A DNA stretch of 64,000 nucleotides from Rhypophila decipiens (lineage: Eukaryota > Ascomycota > Sordariomycetes > Sordariales > Naviculisporaceae). Positions 22,428-34,593 of this stretch are shown in pieces. The position numbers were made by a program, and so were the translations under genes. The stretch spans positions 310,001 through 374,000 of the forward strand of contig MU858061.1 in the NCBI GenBank assembly GCA_033297075.1. The letters are read 5' to 3'. The notes below the pieces were generated by a model. The model worked only from the letters and a program-made list of their open reading frames with translations, was not told where the DNA came from and did not search any database. Position 1 is the first letter of the stretch. Each line of letters starts with the position of its first letter.

Positions 22428-25400
22428 CTTGTTGTGAATAAGAACCTGGCAGACGCTGGTTGGGAGAGACTGTCCGCTGAAAGACCACTGAGAGGTGCAG
22501 TTCAGTTCAGGGGAAAAGTGCGACTAAAGATAGAACAAACGAGGCGAACTCAAACCCGAACAAACGTATTCAGGGTTCTGCACTGGAATTGAACAGACGA
22601 GAGAAAAGCAAAGGATGGAGGAAGACGTCTTTTTCTGTCTGGAAAATGATGGATGACCTTCAGTTCTTTCATAAGACAGCCCAGGTCATTCGGACGGTGC
22701 TTCTGAGACGCCAGCCACAACGAGTGATAGCGCCGCCAATGCCCCGTGTCAGCGGAGCCGAGGTAAGTGAACAATGAGGAGACGGGTCCAGCCGAGGGGT
22801 ATCCGTGGAGCACTGGGGGCGGGCCTGCCCCAGACTTGGTTGAGTCGAGCCTTTTCCTCAGCTGTTTAGTCAGCAACCCCGAGCCCCCACTATGATTTCC
22901 TGACCGGCCTTTAAGGTTCACCACCCGACTCACCGTTCACCGTTAATTAAATATGGTCGGGCCGGAACTTTCTTCACTTCCACTGCATCCCTATTCTTCT
23001 CATTGCCTCCGCCTTGTTTTATTCTTCGACAACTCACAAATTCCCACATCACATATAGTCGCTTTCTCTGACCACTCAAAATTTTCTCGAGTTACCAGGA
23101 CTCCGTACTCCGTATATCTTGCTGGATCCACTCCCTGCAACTCATCCTCAATTTCCTCCTCCTCGACTTGTGTCATGCCAGCTTCAGAAGGAAAATTACA
23201 CGATTATGACTTCCAAACAGTCCGAAATCCCTGTTGAGGATCGGTGGCATGTCAATTGACAGCTCCTGATGTGTCTCGGGCTCTTGTACCCAGGCCTTGT
23301 GCGACCAACCCTCAAGCTGCCTTTTGGACGTCGTCATGGGAGTACAGCAGAGCCATGTGCTACCTTGATATTCAAAAGTTTTGATGTGAGACCGACAAAT
23401 TCACGGTTCACGCCAACCGGGCCAACAGCCACCCAACCCAGTCCAATTGTTTTTGACCGGGCTGTCTTGACCGGGCTGTCAAGAGGCTCTAACCTGCTTC
23501 ATGTCGTGTAAGTTTGAAGATGTTGAAATGTTCGCCCAACTCACGTCCCTTATCAGACAGCCATGTCTTCACAGTCACGTCGCACAGTTCGATAGCTCTG
23601 AGGCTTACTAGCCCTAGGCTCGACAACGCACCCACGCCTGCGCCTGGGTCCTTAGGCAGCTCCCGATTGACCCGACTATTCAGTCATCCCGAACTTTTGC
23701 CAATACTGGACGCCGGCCCGATCGTTTTCCTTCGGATCCCTCGGTATCATACGAAGCGGATCATGTCATCGGCAAGGCCAATATGGCTTCTTCTGCCCAA
23801 CTTTCTCAACATGGTGTGGAACGGTTCGACTAGCAGTGTAGCACCGAACGCCTCCTGTTCATGACAAGCCATCATCTTCCGGCCTTTACCACGGATTCGA
23901 TCATGGCAACAAACTATGGAGAAAAGGTCCGACACCCACCTGGCGATGCATGGAAGCCTAACAAGGTGAATGCGAATCCTCCTGTCTATATCAATCCGTC
24001 TGATGAAACGAACCTGGACAACCTTGACACCGTAACAGCTGTCCCATCTTGCTTAGAACGTCCTGGACCGGTGTAGTATTTTCAGGCCCTTCCTCTTGTC
24101 ATACATGGATCAATAATCATGACACCATCGGCATCCGTACCCTACCGGCAGGCCATCTTTGCCCAGTCGTTTCGGTTACACGCCGTCTGAATTGTCAAAT
24201 GTAACAGTACATGATGTGTTCGATATTAGCCAGTCAATCCCGGCCAAATTCTTACACGGCTGACGAGTTTCTATGCTGTCTCCTTTGTCCTTCTCGGCTA
24301 TCTTGGCCAGAATCAAGCTCGGGTCTTCGGACTGCGCCCATGGTCAGGACCCCTGTCCCAGTGGTGGACTTGGATTCTAATGGATCGCCAAGTTGATAGA
24401 GATCTCGACTCCTCATGAAGTTGTGCGCCACGATCCCAGATGGGTTTGGTGCAGGGCTGAGATCGTTTGTTCAATGATCAGCATCACCCTCGCTGACCGT
24501 TCTCACATGGCTGAGGCGATAAAAGGGACCACTTGATTCCAGCAATGGACTGCCATCTGGCTCTCGATATTAAAAGTCCCCGGCAGATGTGAAGAACAGC
24601 CATAAGTTAGGTTACACGAATTCTCAACATATATCTGCTCCCGTCCGGATCTGCACGACATCACCCTCCGGCACTGCTGCCCCTGGCCACGTTCGCGTCA
24701 GGCAATGGGAAGGGTCACAGCCATTCGCTCTGAAGCAAGGATTCGTTCTGGTTCCTGACCCCCTAATCAGGCTGTCGTCAGAGCAGATCTTCTCCAAAGG
24801 AAAACACGTTTTTTCTCGCGAGCTTTCACACAGCGACGAGATGGATCGCCGGTTTTAAGAGGTGCGCTATCCGTCGGGTGCCTGTATGAGCCTAACCAGA
24901 GCGCTGCGCATGATGCCGTCATGGGGTTACCCACACCTCCCGACTGACTGGGACTGATGCTGGACATGGATCACTAGCGTTTCTGGGCCCTATTCCCTTT
25001 CCAGCGATCAGAGTATCCCACCAAGAACCACCACTCTACTTTGCACTTTGTTGACTGCTCCCTCCCGGTCATGAATTTTTTTAGGCTTGTCCGGTATTTC
25101 GGTTCGTCCCGTGCAAGGATTCAATTCTAGATACTCAACCGCACGTGCTGCTGCCCGCCGGAGACAGCTTCGGACAACGACAAGCATCACGACAGGCATC
25201 ACGGCATGTCCAAGGCCGGACAACAAGGTGCCAAGCAGTTACTTGGATGAGACACCACCTGGGTATCGCACATATATTCTCATGCTTCCCTCCAAAAATA
25301 GGCAAGCGGCCTTGACGTCTATTCGGCGTACCATAAGCTCCGATGAGTTGTTCATACACTACCGCGTCCAGCCGATTCTTTGAATCGAGCCTGCGTGAAG

Positions 25401-26965
25401 ATCGAGGAGCGCTCCCCCACCCATGGGAATTGGAGGGGCCGGAAGATGCCATCTTTGACCTGATTGCTCTAGATCAACTGACAACTCATAGACAGTGGAC
25501 GGTAATGTTGCGACCCAAGGCACACTCGAGACAAGATTTCGGCCCAGCGGCCTGGAATCTTGCTGTGTATCGATTGAGTGTCTGTATCACTACATCTCTG
25601 GCGGTGATGATGGCATTGATGGTGTTCGAGGCTCCATGACCAAGTTCAGTATGTACTGTATGTACAGTACAGGTCGCCAGGTGCGCGTTGAGGTCGACTT
25701 GTTGCAGCCACAATCCACTATATTCTACCCCCCATGTCCTGTAGCGGTTTGGTTGGTGGCTCCATCATATTGCTTTTTCCTCGCTATCATGCTCTATTTC
25801 CTCTCTCCTTTTCCTCTTTCACTCTCTTCTTTCGAACCATCCCACTGGATGTCCACGCTGTAATTCGGTACATACTAGTTCTGTATCCACGCTACATTGT
25901 GCGGAGACGGGAGGTCGTGTACAGTACACCGCACAACCTGGCGACATCCGGTGCGGTTCTTCTCCCCGATTTGCCATGCTCTCTGACAGCTATCAGTGCC
26001 GTGGCTTGCTTTCTCATTCAGAAGGTTATTCTCCCGAGTGTCACCGCTGCTGCTTGCCTCAAGGATGTGACTTGGCATCGGGATGCCATGTACCATACTT
26101 TGTACTTTGGCATCCCAAAAGCAATGGGGTTTGAACAACAGAAAAAGAAACGAAAACAACCACCTGTTCGTCCTGGAGCAGCGGCTCAACCTCCTGGCAA
26201 GCATGAGGTATCTTTCGGTCTCGGGAGGTTCTCAGCTAGCCCCAAACATCAGACCCATCCAACAAGCCATCTTGTTGACTGAATAACTGGTGTCCTCCCC
26301 GTCGAATCTCTGCTCTCAGTTTCCTTACCTTCTTTCTCTCGCCTCATGCTCCAAGAATCTTGGAGGGAAACGAAGCCGGCCCCTGACACTGCCCTCCCGT
26401 ATGCACACACCCGCACTCTCAATAATTCTTTCGTTGTTGTCTGTCCTGCAGCTTTGCGTCAAGGAGCAAACCGCTTCCTCTCAGAAGAAGATACGTTGAA
26501 GATAAAGAAGGCCGAAGAAGTATACCGACGAGAATCGAAAGCAACTGCAACCAGCCCTCTTATCAGCGTTCAAACTCGGGTTTGCCCTTCGAATACATTT
26601 CTGCCACATCAGACACCGGTCAATCGCATCTGAGGCTCAAGAAGCGGCCCATCTTACTTGCTGCCACTGTCCGTGATCTTCAGATCGAAGAGTATAAAAG
26701 GAAGAGCCAGGACCCACGTTCGGGAACCTTGCTCTTCCTTCAAAATCTCTCATCCCAAGCACCCACAGCAGCTCGTCTTTGAATTTGATCTCACCTTGTT
26801 GAAATCCAAAAGTTCCTCAGCCCTTGGACACATTTTTTTCCGTCTACCATCTCTCACAACTTTACACAATCACAAAGACCAATTCTGTCTTCGATACACA
26901 GGAACGATTTGCCTGAACTCATCTCGAGAACAGAAAAAAAGACCAATCAGCTTTGGAGACCCAAG
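22428..26965. other. 4.5-kb region without a recognisable gene
   Basis: No open frame longer than about 180 codons is seen, and none with conserved motifs or consistent splice sites. There are small direct repeats, for example GACCGGGCTGTC twice at about 23456-23480, and GTACTGTA/TGTACAGTAC palindromic words near 25650-25670 and 25917-25927. The base composition is even, so it is not an obvious AT-rich RIP relic. The last 600 bases look like promoter and leader of the next gene. Confidence 0.5.
26693..26700 (+). promoter_or_regulatory. TATA box, likely for the dsRBD gene
   Basis: TATAAAAG lies 266 bases before the start codon. A C/T-rich stretch follows about 40-120 bases downstream, as at fungal transcription starts. 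A leader of about 230 bases would result. Confidence 0.45.
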
Positions 26966-27458
26966 ATGGCATACGGACAGAGCTGGCAGGAAAAGCTTGA
27001 AGGTATGTATGACAAGATGTCACCCCCAAACAGACGGGGTACAAGGGTACCATGGCTTTTGCTCATGTGACTAACCATTCTATGCAGCGGCATGCCGTGA
27101 ATGGAGGATTGCCGTCCCTGTATACCAAATCGTCTCCGACCGACGAGGTGAGTAAAAACCAGATCCAATCACTTCCAGACCCCCCACACCGCCATCATCC
27201 GTCTACCAGCTGATCGATTGCTGGCGGCGAGTTATTCGGACCCCCGCACACAAAAGTTGCTAACACGTTTTTTTCTTTCTAGGTGGGCGTACAGCCTGGT
27301 CGTCTCGTGTAACTGTCTACGGAACCGTGCACAATGCCAAATTCTGGTACGATGGCAAGAACCTCCGAAATGCAAAGGAGGACGCCGCCGAGGTGGCTCT
27401 CAACTACCTCATCGGACTGTTTGGAGCTTCTAACGGCACCGGCCGCGGTGGATGGTGA
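26966..27458 (+). CDS. Small single-dsRBD protein (90 aa)
   Basis: Three exons (26966-27002, 27088-27147, 27283-27458) join in frame to give 90 residues. Almost the whole chain is one double-stranded-RNA-binding-like domain. It starts with the helix SWQEKLEAACREWRI and the strand PVYQIVSDRRGGRTAW. It continues with SSRVTVYGTVHNAKFWYDGKNLRN and ends with AKEDAAEVALNYL, the conserved helix whose Lys and Ala residues pack and contact RNA in this fold. A short Gly-rich tail (TGRGGW) closes it. No helicase, RNase III or deaminase part is attached. In function it could be an adaptor for an RNA-processing enzyme, but this is inference. The second splice (CGACGAG|GTGAGT) is canonical. The gene is easy to miss because no single frame exceeds 71 codons. 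Confidence 0.85.
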
Positions 27459-30400
27459 TGCGTCCTAGCATTACAATGACGTTCTACCAGTGAACCATCT
27501 CACCTGTTTCGTCCGAATCGGGGAGTCGTGGATCGGTCCATTGCGCCGACGCTCTATCGACGACTGGGGCCTTTTCTTCGATCGTTATTTAGGGGCTTCG
27601 GAGCGAAAAACCGAATCCCACTTCTTCCTGCCGTCTGGCCACACTCGTAGGATCAGCCACTGGATTCTCATTTTCTTTTCATTCCTATTTTTCTACTTTT
27701 CTGTTTGAAAGACTTTTTGTACCGATTCCCCCCTTGTCACGGTGTACGATATCGATATCAACTACCCTTGTCTACGCTGGAGTTGAGGGAGATTCGGTTC
27801 TTAGCCACGCGGCACTTTAAAAGGGGCGACATGTTATTTTATGACGATGTTATGGATTCTATTACTCTCTGTGTTTTCTTTGGCTTGTTGCTTTTCTTGT
27901 TATGGCGTCTTGTAGACGGATTTTGTTTTGTTCTTTATGATGACTTTTCTTTTTTCTTCAGAAGGATGGCCTTTTTCCTTCTCGTTTGCGACTTCTTTGG
28001 GAGGATAATTTCTGGGCAGTTTGGACGGGCGATTTGCAACTGTTTGTTGGAAAGTCAGGAATGGGAGGAAGGACGGTCCAGCAGGCCAGGCCAGGGTGGG
28101 CTTGGGAAGTCTGTGATGCTTGTTCTTCTTGCTGGCTGTGTTCAATTTCGGAGCGAAGGAGGGAGGCAAATTTGAATTTTCTGGCGGATTCTTGATCCTG
28201 TTGATGTTTCTCTAGGTCGTTTGGACTGGTTCGTCTTCGGAGGGACTTGCTCTAACGCTCTGTGAGAACCGTCCGGATCGTTTCCACGGGGATTCGGATT
28301 TTGGGATCTCTCTGTCTTTTATTCTGGATTGGGCTGGTTCCTTGGCTTTGACTTGATCTCCTACGAGACATTTGGATTCATTTTTTTTAATCTGCCTTGG
28401 TTCTCGTTTTTTCTTTTTTCTCTTCGAACCCGGGAATGGCAGGCAAACAAGCAGCTGTGAACGAGGGTCTCGAGGAATAATGTTGTTCCCCGACTTGGAT
28501 TCACAGCAAGTTCTGTTTGCTTTGCTTTCTAGGAACGAGGATTGAACAGAAGCTAAGAATTTTCAAGGTTCGATCGAATCCAAGTGTTTACACAGGACTA
28601 TCACAACAGTCGGAGACAGAACCAAAACCCACCATGATGAGAGGACAGCACACAAACCTCATTTATTTTTACCTGGTCGTCGCTCATGCAGTATACAAGA
28701 CTTTTGAGGCTTGGGACCCATGGAGTTTTTGGCGTCAACAGGAGGGAAAAGGCAAGGGAGGGGACAGAATTAAACGGACTGGCTACTTATGAAGGAATTG
28801 GAAAATACCCTTTTTTTCTTCTTTTTTTTTTCTTTTCCTACTAGGGAAGTTCTCGGGCGTTATCTCTTTTTTGTTGGGGAGATGTTCAGTTTCCTGCTTT
28901 CTTTTTTGGCGCCTCGGCTATTTCCCTTTTCTCTCTTGGATTTTTTTCTCCCTTCCTATTTCACCGTTCACCATCGCCATGGGCATACCTACTCTCATGA
29001 GACATTAATGATCTTGGTGGACTGGGGTCGCATCTTTTTGGGACTTGAGGTTTAAGAATCGATTTGACTGGCTGGTTATGGCGTTTTCTGGGGGGAAAAG
29101 ATTGGATTGGACGGATGGATTCATGACTCTTTTTTTCATGTACTTCATTTTAGGTTATTTGTTTGCTTTGGAAATGTGACTTGGTATCTTATTCCATCAC
29201 CTTGACTTGACTCCATCACCACTTCGGAGTACCTACCTATATTTACTCTCTCTAGCTAATTTTGCCTCTCTTCCCTTTCCTCACGGAGGAATTCAGTTGA
29301 CAACTTTAACACAATTCAGGTATGTGACGTCTCCTGCCTGCATTGACATTAACTGTTATCCACGAGCCTGGGTCTTGTAATGGACCATACAGAATGAGCA
29401 GACAGACGGCTTCTTCTTCCGCTTGCTTCACATATATCTTGTACTGACCTACCTACCTTGTAGCCAGATCACCGAGACTTGACTTATAGGTACCTACCTA
29501 TCTTACCTCCCTGGGTCCAGTCCCTATGTGCATACCTATCCAATCAATCACTCTGTCGAACAAAAAACAAGGAAGGGTGCATAGAAAAGAAACATTAGTA
29601 CTGCATCATCTCAAAATGTCAAACTTGAGACAACGTATCTATCTACAGTATCTTGTTTTATGTATGCTCATTTGAAACACGCTTCTTTGCTGATACCAAG
29701 CTGCCAGCCTGCATACCTACAGACCGACAAAGTATAAAAACAGAAAAGGCGGTATAATATATTTCCCGAAAAAATCTGCTGCAGATCAGCGGCAACCTTG
29801 CTTTGCTATATTCTGCATGTCTGTCGGCCGCTGTCAGTCATCCTGTCAGTTTGCCTGCTGTCTTACACACACACTTGCGGATACCACCAGACATAGGACT
29901 TTGTTCTGCCTGCGTGTAGTAGGCCGTGATAGATGCATATTGCCCATCACAATATGCACGACTCCCGTCGCCTGCCCGTCTTGGTGGTCTATGGTATCCC
30001 AAGACGTGACCATGGATGGGATTTTGTACAGGTTTCCGCACACAAAGTACCGTACTGTACGCTAGGGGAACTGTATGGTATAAGGAGTGTTCAGAACAGC
30101 ACGGGCAGGGGCGGGATTGTTCCGTGATGGATGTTTGTTTGTTCATTGCGGGTGTATGGAAGGTTACACTACCTTAGGTATGTTACTGTTGGGTAACCCG
30201 GATACTGGTACCGGGTAAGGGTTATTAGCAGCCGCTACGGCTCGGGGATAGGGGCCAGTCGTGAGTGGCAGGTGAGAGTGGCAGTCGTGAGTGGCTGGTT
30301 GCGCAACCTCGATAAAGTATCCCGTAACGACTTGACTTGCCCGGCCGAGAGAGGAAATAGCAGCCGAGAAAGAAGCCTCTTCCAAGTTTTGTTTGATGAC

Positions 30401-31780
30401 ACGGAAGGAGGGGCTAACTCAAACATGGGAAAGTAGAAGAAGAAAGGAAGAAAATGCAGATAGGGGTTTGTTAATCCAAGCAACAACAAACATGTGCATG
30501 TTTCTTCCCGTGACTAGAGTCGTATGTCTCACCCCCGCTTGGGTATTGTCCTTTTCCTTTTCTTGGGATGGGATTTTAATAGGTGGGGGATCTGAGCCGA
30601 ATGCCATGTCCAGAGCATGTCTTGGTGGAGAGAACTTGTTGACATCTGAGTAGGGTGTAGAGAGTTGGCAGCGGGGTTGCTGCAGAGATCTGCAATGTGG
30701 TATAACCAGATGGGGCATGGTATGGGTTACTCATGCATGATGGTTGGGAAGGAATGATATTCTCCTTGTGTTTGTTGCCTGTCACCGACGGGATACGGTA
30801 TGGCATGCCGTGTTGTTTTCCGCCGGGAAGGGTTCCATCTGTTGCCCTGATCAGGTGAGGGCCGAGTGTCACTGACTTGTTCGCCTGTGAGTAGCTGGGA
30901 TATATGGGTATCATGGCATGTGGTGGTTTGAGTCTGCAGCTGCATCAGAGATGCATATATCAGCAGGAATGGGGCCATCAAGTGCACATCGGGGACTTTG
31001 ACCATGGCAGCTGGAGGTTAGGACTTCGGGAGCTAGTTTGGCAGTGAGTAGTGTAACATCCCATCCACAATGACGGATCTGGGGTTTGTCATGGTCAGCT
31101 CAGCCCAAGGGGAACTCTCCATTGCTTCCCCGGATTAGGGCAAGAAGGAAACGGGGCTCGAGCAGGACTGTGGTCAATTTCGGGAGTCGTCCAGACTCCC
31201 GAGAGGGAGTTGATTCGGCGGGCAGTAAAGAGACAGACGGTGCTGCGTGAATAGAGTGCTGACCATGTACGTTCCGCGGTACGTACCAAACTCGGAGGCC
31301 TGTCGTCGACTATGCCATGAATGCGCGGGGCAGTTCAAGGAGACGAACCCCGCGAACCGGCAAACTCCCCATCCCACGTTGGAAATTGGGATGGAAATAA
31401 CGCACCCAATTTTCGATACAAGTAATGCCGTGGTTTTCACACCTTGGTTTTCAGCCCTTCAGCTTGCGCTTCGAGAAGATCAAAAGTTGGAGGTGGATTT
31501 TGATAGACCCAGGGATCCGGCAAACTACCCCCTCTGCTCTGCCGGTTGGTGGGGGTGGAGCCGCGTTGTTTGGGGGTCAGGGGCCGGGGGTTACTTTAGG
31601 TGGATGGCCCGTGCTTTCGCAGCTTCGCTTCAGCTCAATTGCGGAAAAACTTCGGCTCAACTCATCAATTTTCTGAGCGAACCTCCGATAGCTGACCTCC
31701 GCGACACGCACCGGCAGCAAGAATTCGACCCGCGACGGTGACGTTCCCCTCTGACCACGTTCAACCGCCCATACATCACC
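27459..31780. other. 4.3-kb region without a recognisable gene
   Basis: The first 1.6 kb on the plus strand is T-rich, with long pyrimidine runs (28380-28420, 28808-28840), and may include a long 3' UTR. The remainder has short tandem words such as TACCTACC (29230-29500) and GTCGTGAGTGGC twice (30257, 30285). No protein with known motifs was found on either strand. The C-rich end leads into the uS7m gene. Confidence 0.5.
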
Positions 31781-32749
31781 ATGCCCCCACGGTTGAACAT
31801 TACCCCGGTGTGCCGGACTCTCGCTTTCCGAGCGAAACCTCTAAACCAATTACCTCAAATCAGCATCGCTGCGCGTGCACAGGCGAGGTGCTTCTCAGAC
31901 CAGACGGATGGCACGGTACCACAACAACCAGCGGGCCAGCTGAACCCTCTTTCTCTTCCGGCTCTTGGAGAGACCAAGCCAGACAATACCGTCAACCAAC
32001 AAGTAGAACCAGAAGTGCCTGAGAACCATCAGGACTCGAACGCGGCAGCACTACATTACTTGCAATTGGTCGCATACGGCGTCGACCCCAGAGACCCAGC
32101 TGTCGAGGGGCACAAGTTTGGCTTGCCCGAGTTGCCTCTGCCATCGGAGAAGCATGTCAAACATCGCTATGACCCGATAATTGACCAAATGACGAGGCTT
32201 TTGATGAAGGATGGGAAATTAGGAAAGGCGCAGAGGGTAGGGTTCAATGCTTGTCTTCGAGAAGAGCAGACAGACTTGCTAACAGACTCTAATCAGGACA
32301 TGGCCATGATTCTAAACTACCTACGAACCCAACCCCCGCCGAGACTCAACCCAGCCAGACCTCTGGTCCCCGGGCACCCGGCGCCGTCACACTTTCCCCT
32401 CAACCCCGTGCAGTACTTGACAATCGCAGTCGAGTCAATCGCGCCCCTCGCCGGTCTCTACAGGTTCGCCGGTCTGGCTGGTGGTGGCAAGGCCATGGAG
32501 GTGCCCGTTCCCTTGCATGCGCGGAAACGGAGGAGGATAGCTTTCAACTGGGTCCTGGACACGGTAAAGAATAAGCCGTCCAAGGGCAGTGGGCGAGCCA
32601 TGTTTGCCCATCGTGTGGCCGAGGAGATTGTGGCGGTCGTTGAGGGCAGGTCGAGCGTATGGGACAAGCGGCAGCAGGCTCACAAGGCGGCCACGGCCTC
32701 CAGAGCCAACTTGAACGACGCGAGAGTGAAAGCCTTTGGATTGGTATAA
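31781..32749 (+). CDS. RSM7: Mitochondrial small-subunit ribosomal protein uS7m
   Basis: Two exons, 31781-32236 and 32297-32749, give 302 residues. The uS7 fold is evident: DPIIDQMTRLLMKDGKLGKAQRDMAMILNYLRT (helices 1-2, shown here as the spliced junction QR|DMAMIL), NPVQYLTIAVESIAPLAG, VPVPLHARKRRRIAFNWVLD (rRNA-contacting basic strand), and GRAMFAHRVAEEIVAVVEGRSSVWDKR. The first 40 residues are basic and Ser/Ala-rich without acidic residues, as for a mitochondrial import signal. The segment 32237-32296 is open in frame but is almost surely an intron: it has GTAGGG, a CTAAC branch site and CAG, and removing it restores the conserved helix. It initiates 30S-body assembly on mitochondrial 15S rRNA. 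Confidence 0.95.
   Translation: MPPRLNITPVCRTLAFRAKPLNQLPQISIAARAQARCFSDQTDGTVPQQPAGQLNPLSLPALGETKPDNTVNQQVEPEVPENHQDSNAAALHYLQLVAYGVDPRDPAVEGHKFGLPELPLPSEKHVKHRYDPIIDQMTRLLMKDGKLGKAQRVGFNACLREEQTDLLTDSNQDMAMILNYLRTQPPPRLNPARPLVPGHPAPSHFPLNPVQYLTIAVESIAPLAGLYRFAGLAGGGKAMEVPVPLHARKRRRIAFNWVLDTVKNKPSKGSGRAMFAHRVAEEIVAVVEGRSSVWDKRQQAHKAATASRANLNDARVKAFGLV
32237..32296 (+). other. Stop-free, 60-bp (3n) intron in uS7m
   Basis: The intron runs from GTAGGG to ATCAG with TGCTAACAG 14-22 bases before the end. It is a multiple of three with no in-frame stop, so a retained-intron product would carry 20 extra residues inside a conserved helix pair. Confidence 0.88.
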
Positions 32750-34593
32750 GAGTGGGGATTTCTGGAGAAATACCGAGGGCATCTGTTTGGTTTGCATTGT
32801 CATCCTCTTTTCCGGATGAAACGGATAGACAGGAGCTTCCCTGTGTTTTGGCTGGAGGAAGCACGTCTGGCACAAACTGTACATTGCTTGTATGCATATG
32901 TTGACTCAAATCTAATCATATGTAAATTAGGGTCTGGTGGCTTCTTCTAGGGGAGTTGAAATATATACGGTCTGGACGTTTTCAGTTGAACGTCGCAACT
33001 GTCGATGCGTCACCCAGAACCAAACCATCGTATCCATGACCAAGGCAAGGGCGAAACGCCAAACTGCCTCGCAATCCACATCCAACGACTACGGGCTCCA
33101 GACAGAAGTCATAGCAGCTCAGGTGACTTGGATCAGGTGGACTCGACCGGCCGAGACGAAGATTTAAGGTTTTGCCATTGCCACAAAAGGCAGGCAAGAG
33201 CCGCCGCAGGATGGGATGCGGTACAGAGTACAGCACTTTTGAAAAGTTGTCCAATGTCAACACTAGCAATTATGCTTCCAAAGGATTCGTCTTCCTCCAC
33301 TGTCCTCAGAATCGACACCACCGTCCATGTCACGAACGCCAAGCCGCTAGGCGTTAATTGGGAAAGGGCTGCCGGCAAACTAAGAAAACTCGGTTCGTCA
33401 CGGGATATGTCTACACAAAGTCTGAGTACAACGAACGGCTGAAGGAGAAATAGAGAGGTTGGGAGCTGTTCATCTTTCCATGGTGAAAGGGGACTTTAAT
33501 CTGCAGACCACAAGTTCGCCAGTCGGACGGTTGGAGCCGGCCGTCGATGCAAGTTGAAGCATGAAGCCAAGACTTAAGGTGGATCAGAGGTTTTGTCTGG
33601 CTTCCCCGCTGGTGACGTTGTCAGTATGTATCTGTATCCGCACTGTACGGTGATTGTGCCTGCCTACCCGGCCGAGCTCCACCTCAGACAAGTCCACCAT
33701 CGTCGTCGTAAGTTCGACCCAAAATATATTATCAGATATTAATCGTATTTGCCGCTTTCGTAATAATAAGCTCAAAATGCTCAACAGCATAAGCTCTCTC
33801 CTTCCAGTCACTCAAATGACGATTTACGAGTAAAGAGCTCCGCTCTGTTTCGCTGTTTCGTCCGCATCTCCACTGAACCAAAGCAAACCCCACCCCCGCA
33901 CAGCCCGGTCTGTCAGGTCTGTCCTGTAAAATCTAGACTGCTGTGGACTGTGTACAGTACACAACCTCGTGGTGCAAGTGGTGTCAAACTTACGACCTTA
34001 GAGCAATTCTCCACTCCACATCGTCCTCGACTCACTAGAGCTACCGTTTTGAGCCGGTGAAAAGTAAACAAAAAAAGTCCATCAAGAGGCATTCTTTCCG
34101 TCCTTTATCAATTGCCTACCAGGGCTTTCTTCACCATCGGAAGCCAAGCCCAGCGCCACACCAATACCACGACGGTGAAGCACCCACGAGCTCACGATTG
34201 GCGTCTTGGCAACAGCAAAACGCTGTCGGGTCGCACTCATTCTTGTCTCTCGGCGTGCTTGGCGCAGAGTGAGAAGCAAGGCCCCGCCATGATCCAAGGC
34301 CGACCACCTCTTCAGCACATCTGAAATCCCATCTGGAAATCCAACGATGCTCTTTCGTCAACCTGCTTCTTTCCGAACTCGACCCCGTATCATCCCCCGC
34401 TGACGCCTTTGCCAACGACTCGGAGCGACCAAACACTTACCAGTACCCTTATTCACGACGACCAAGACTCGACCAGTACATCACCATTATCGCCGCACCG
34501 CCACTACAGCCATATTTTGTCGTCTTTCGTCCTTCCAACTATACACCACCTACCACACGTCGTCAGTCCCGAGAAGGGCTCTTGGTGCCCAAC
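32750..34593. other. Intergenic upstream of the USP gene
   Basis: No gene is seen. From about 34330 the plus strand is C/T- and CCAC-rich, as expected for a long 5' leader of the next gene. A GTGTACAGTACAC palindrome lies at about 33950. Confidence 0.55.

Noticed and set aside
22428..26965. Suspected RIP-mutated transposon
   Set aside because: Base composition is balanced, there is no TpA excess obvious by eye, and no terminal repeats or transposase words were found.
27705..28175. 156-codon frame in the T-rich region after the dsRBD gene
   Set aside because: Its Phe/Leu-rich translation simply follows the pyrimidine-rich composition, and no signal or family pattern was seen.
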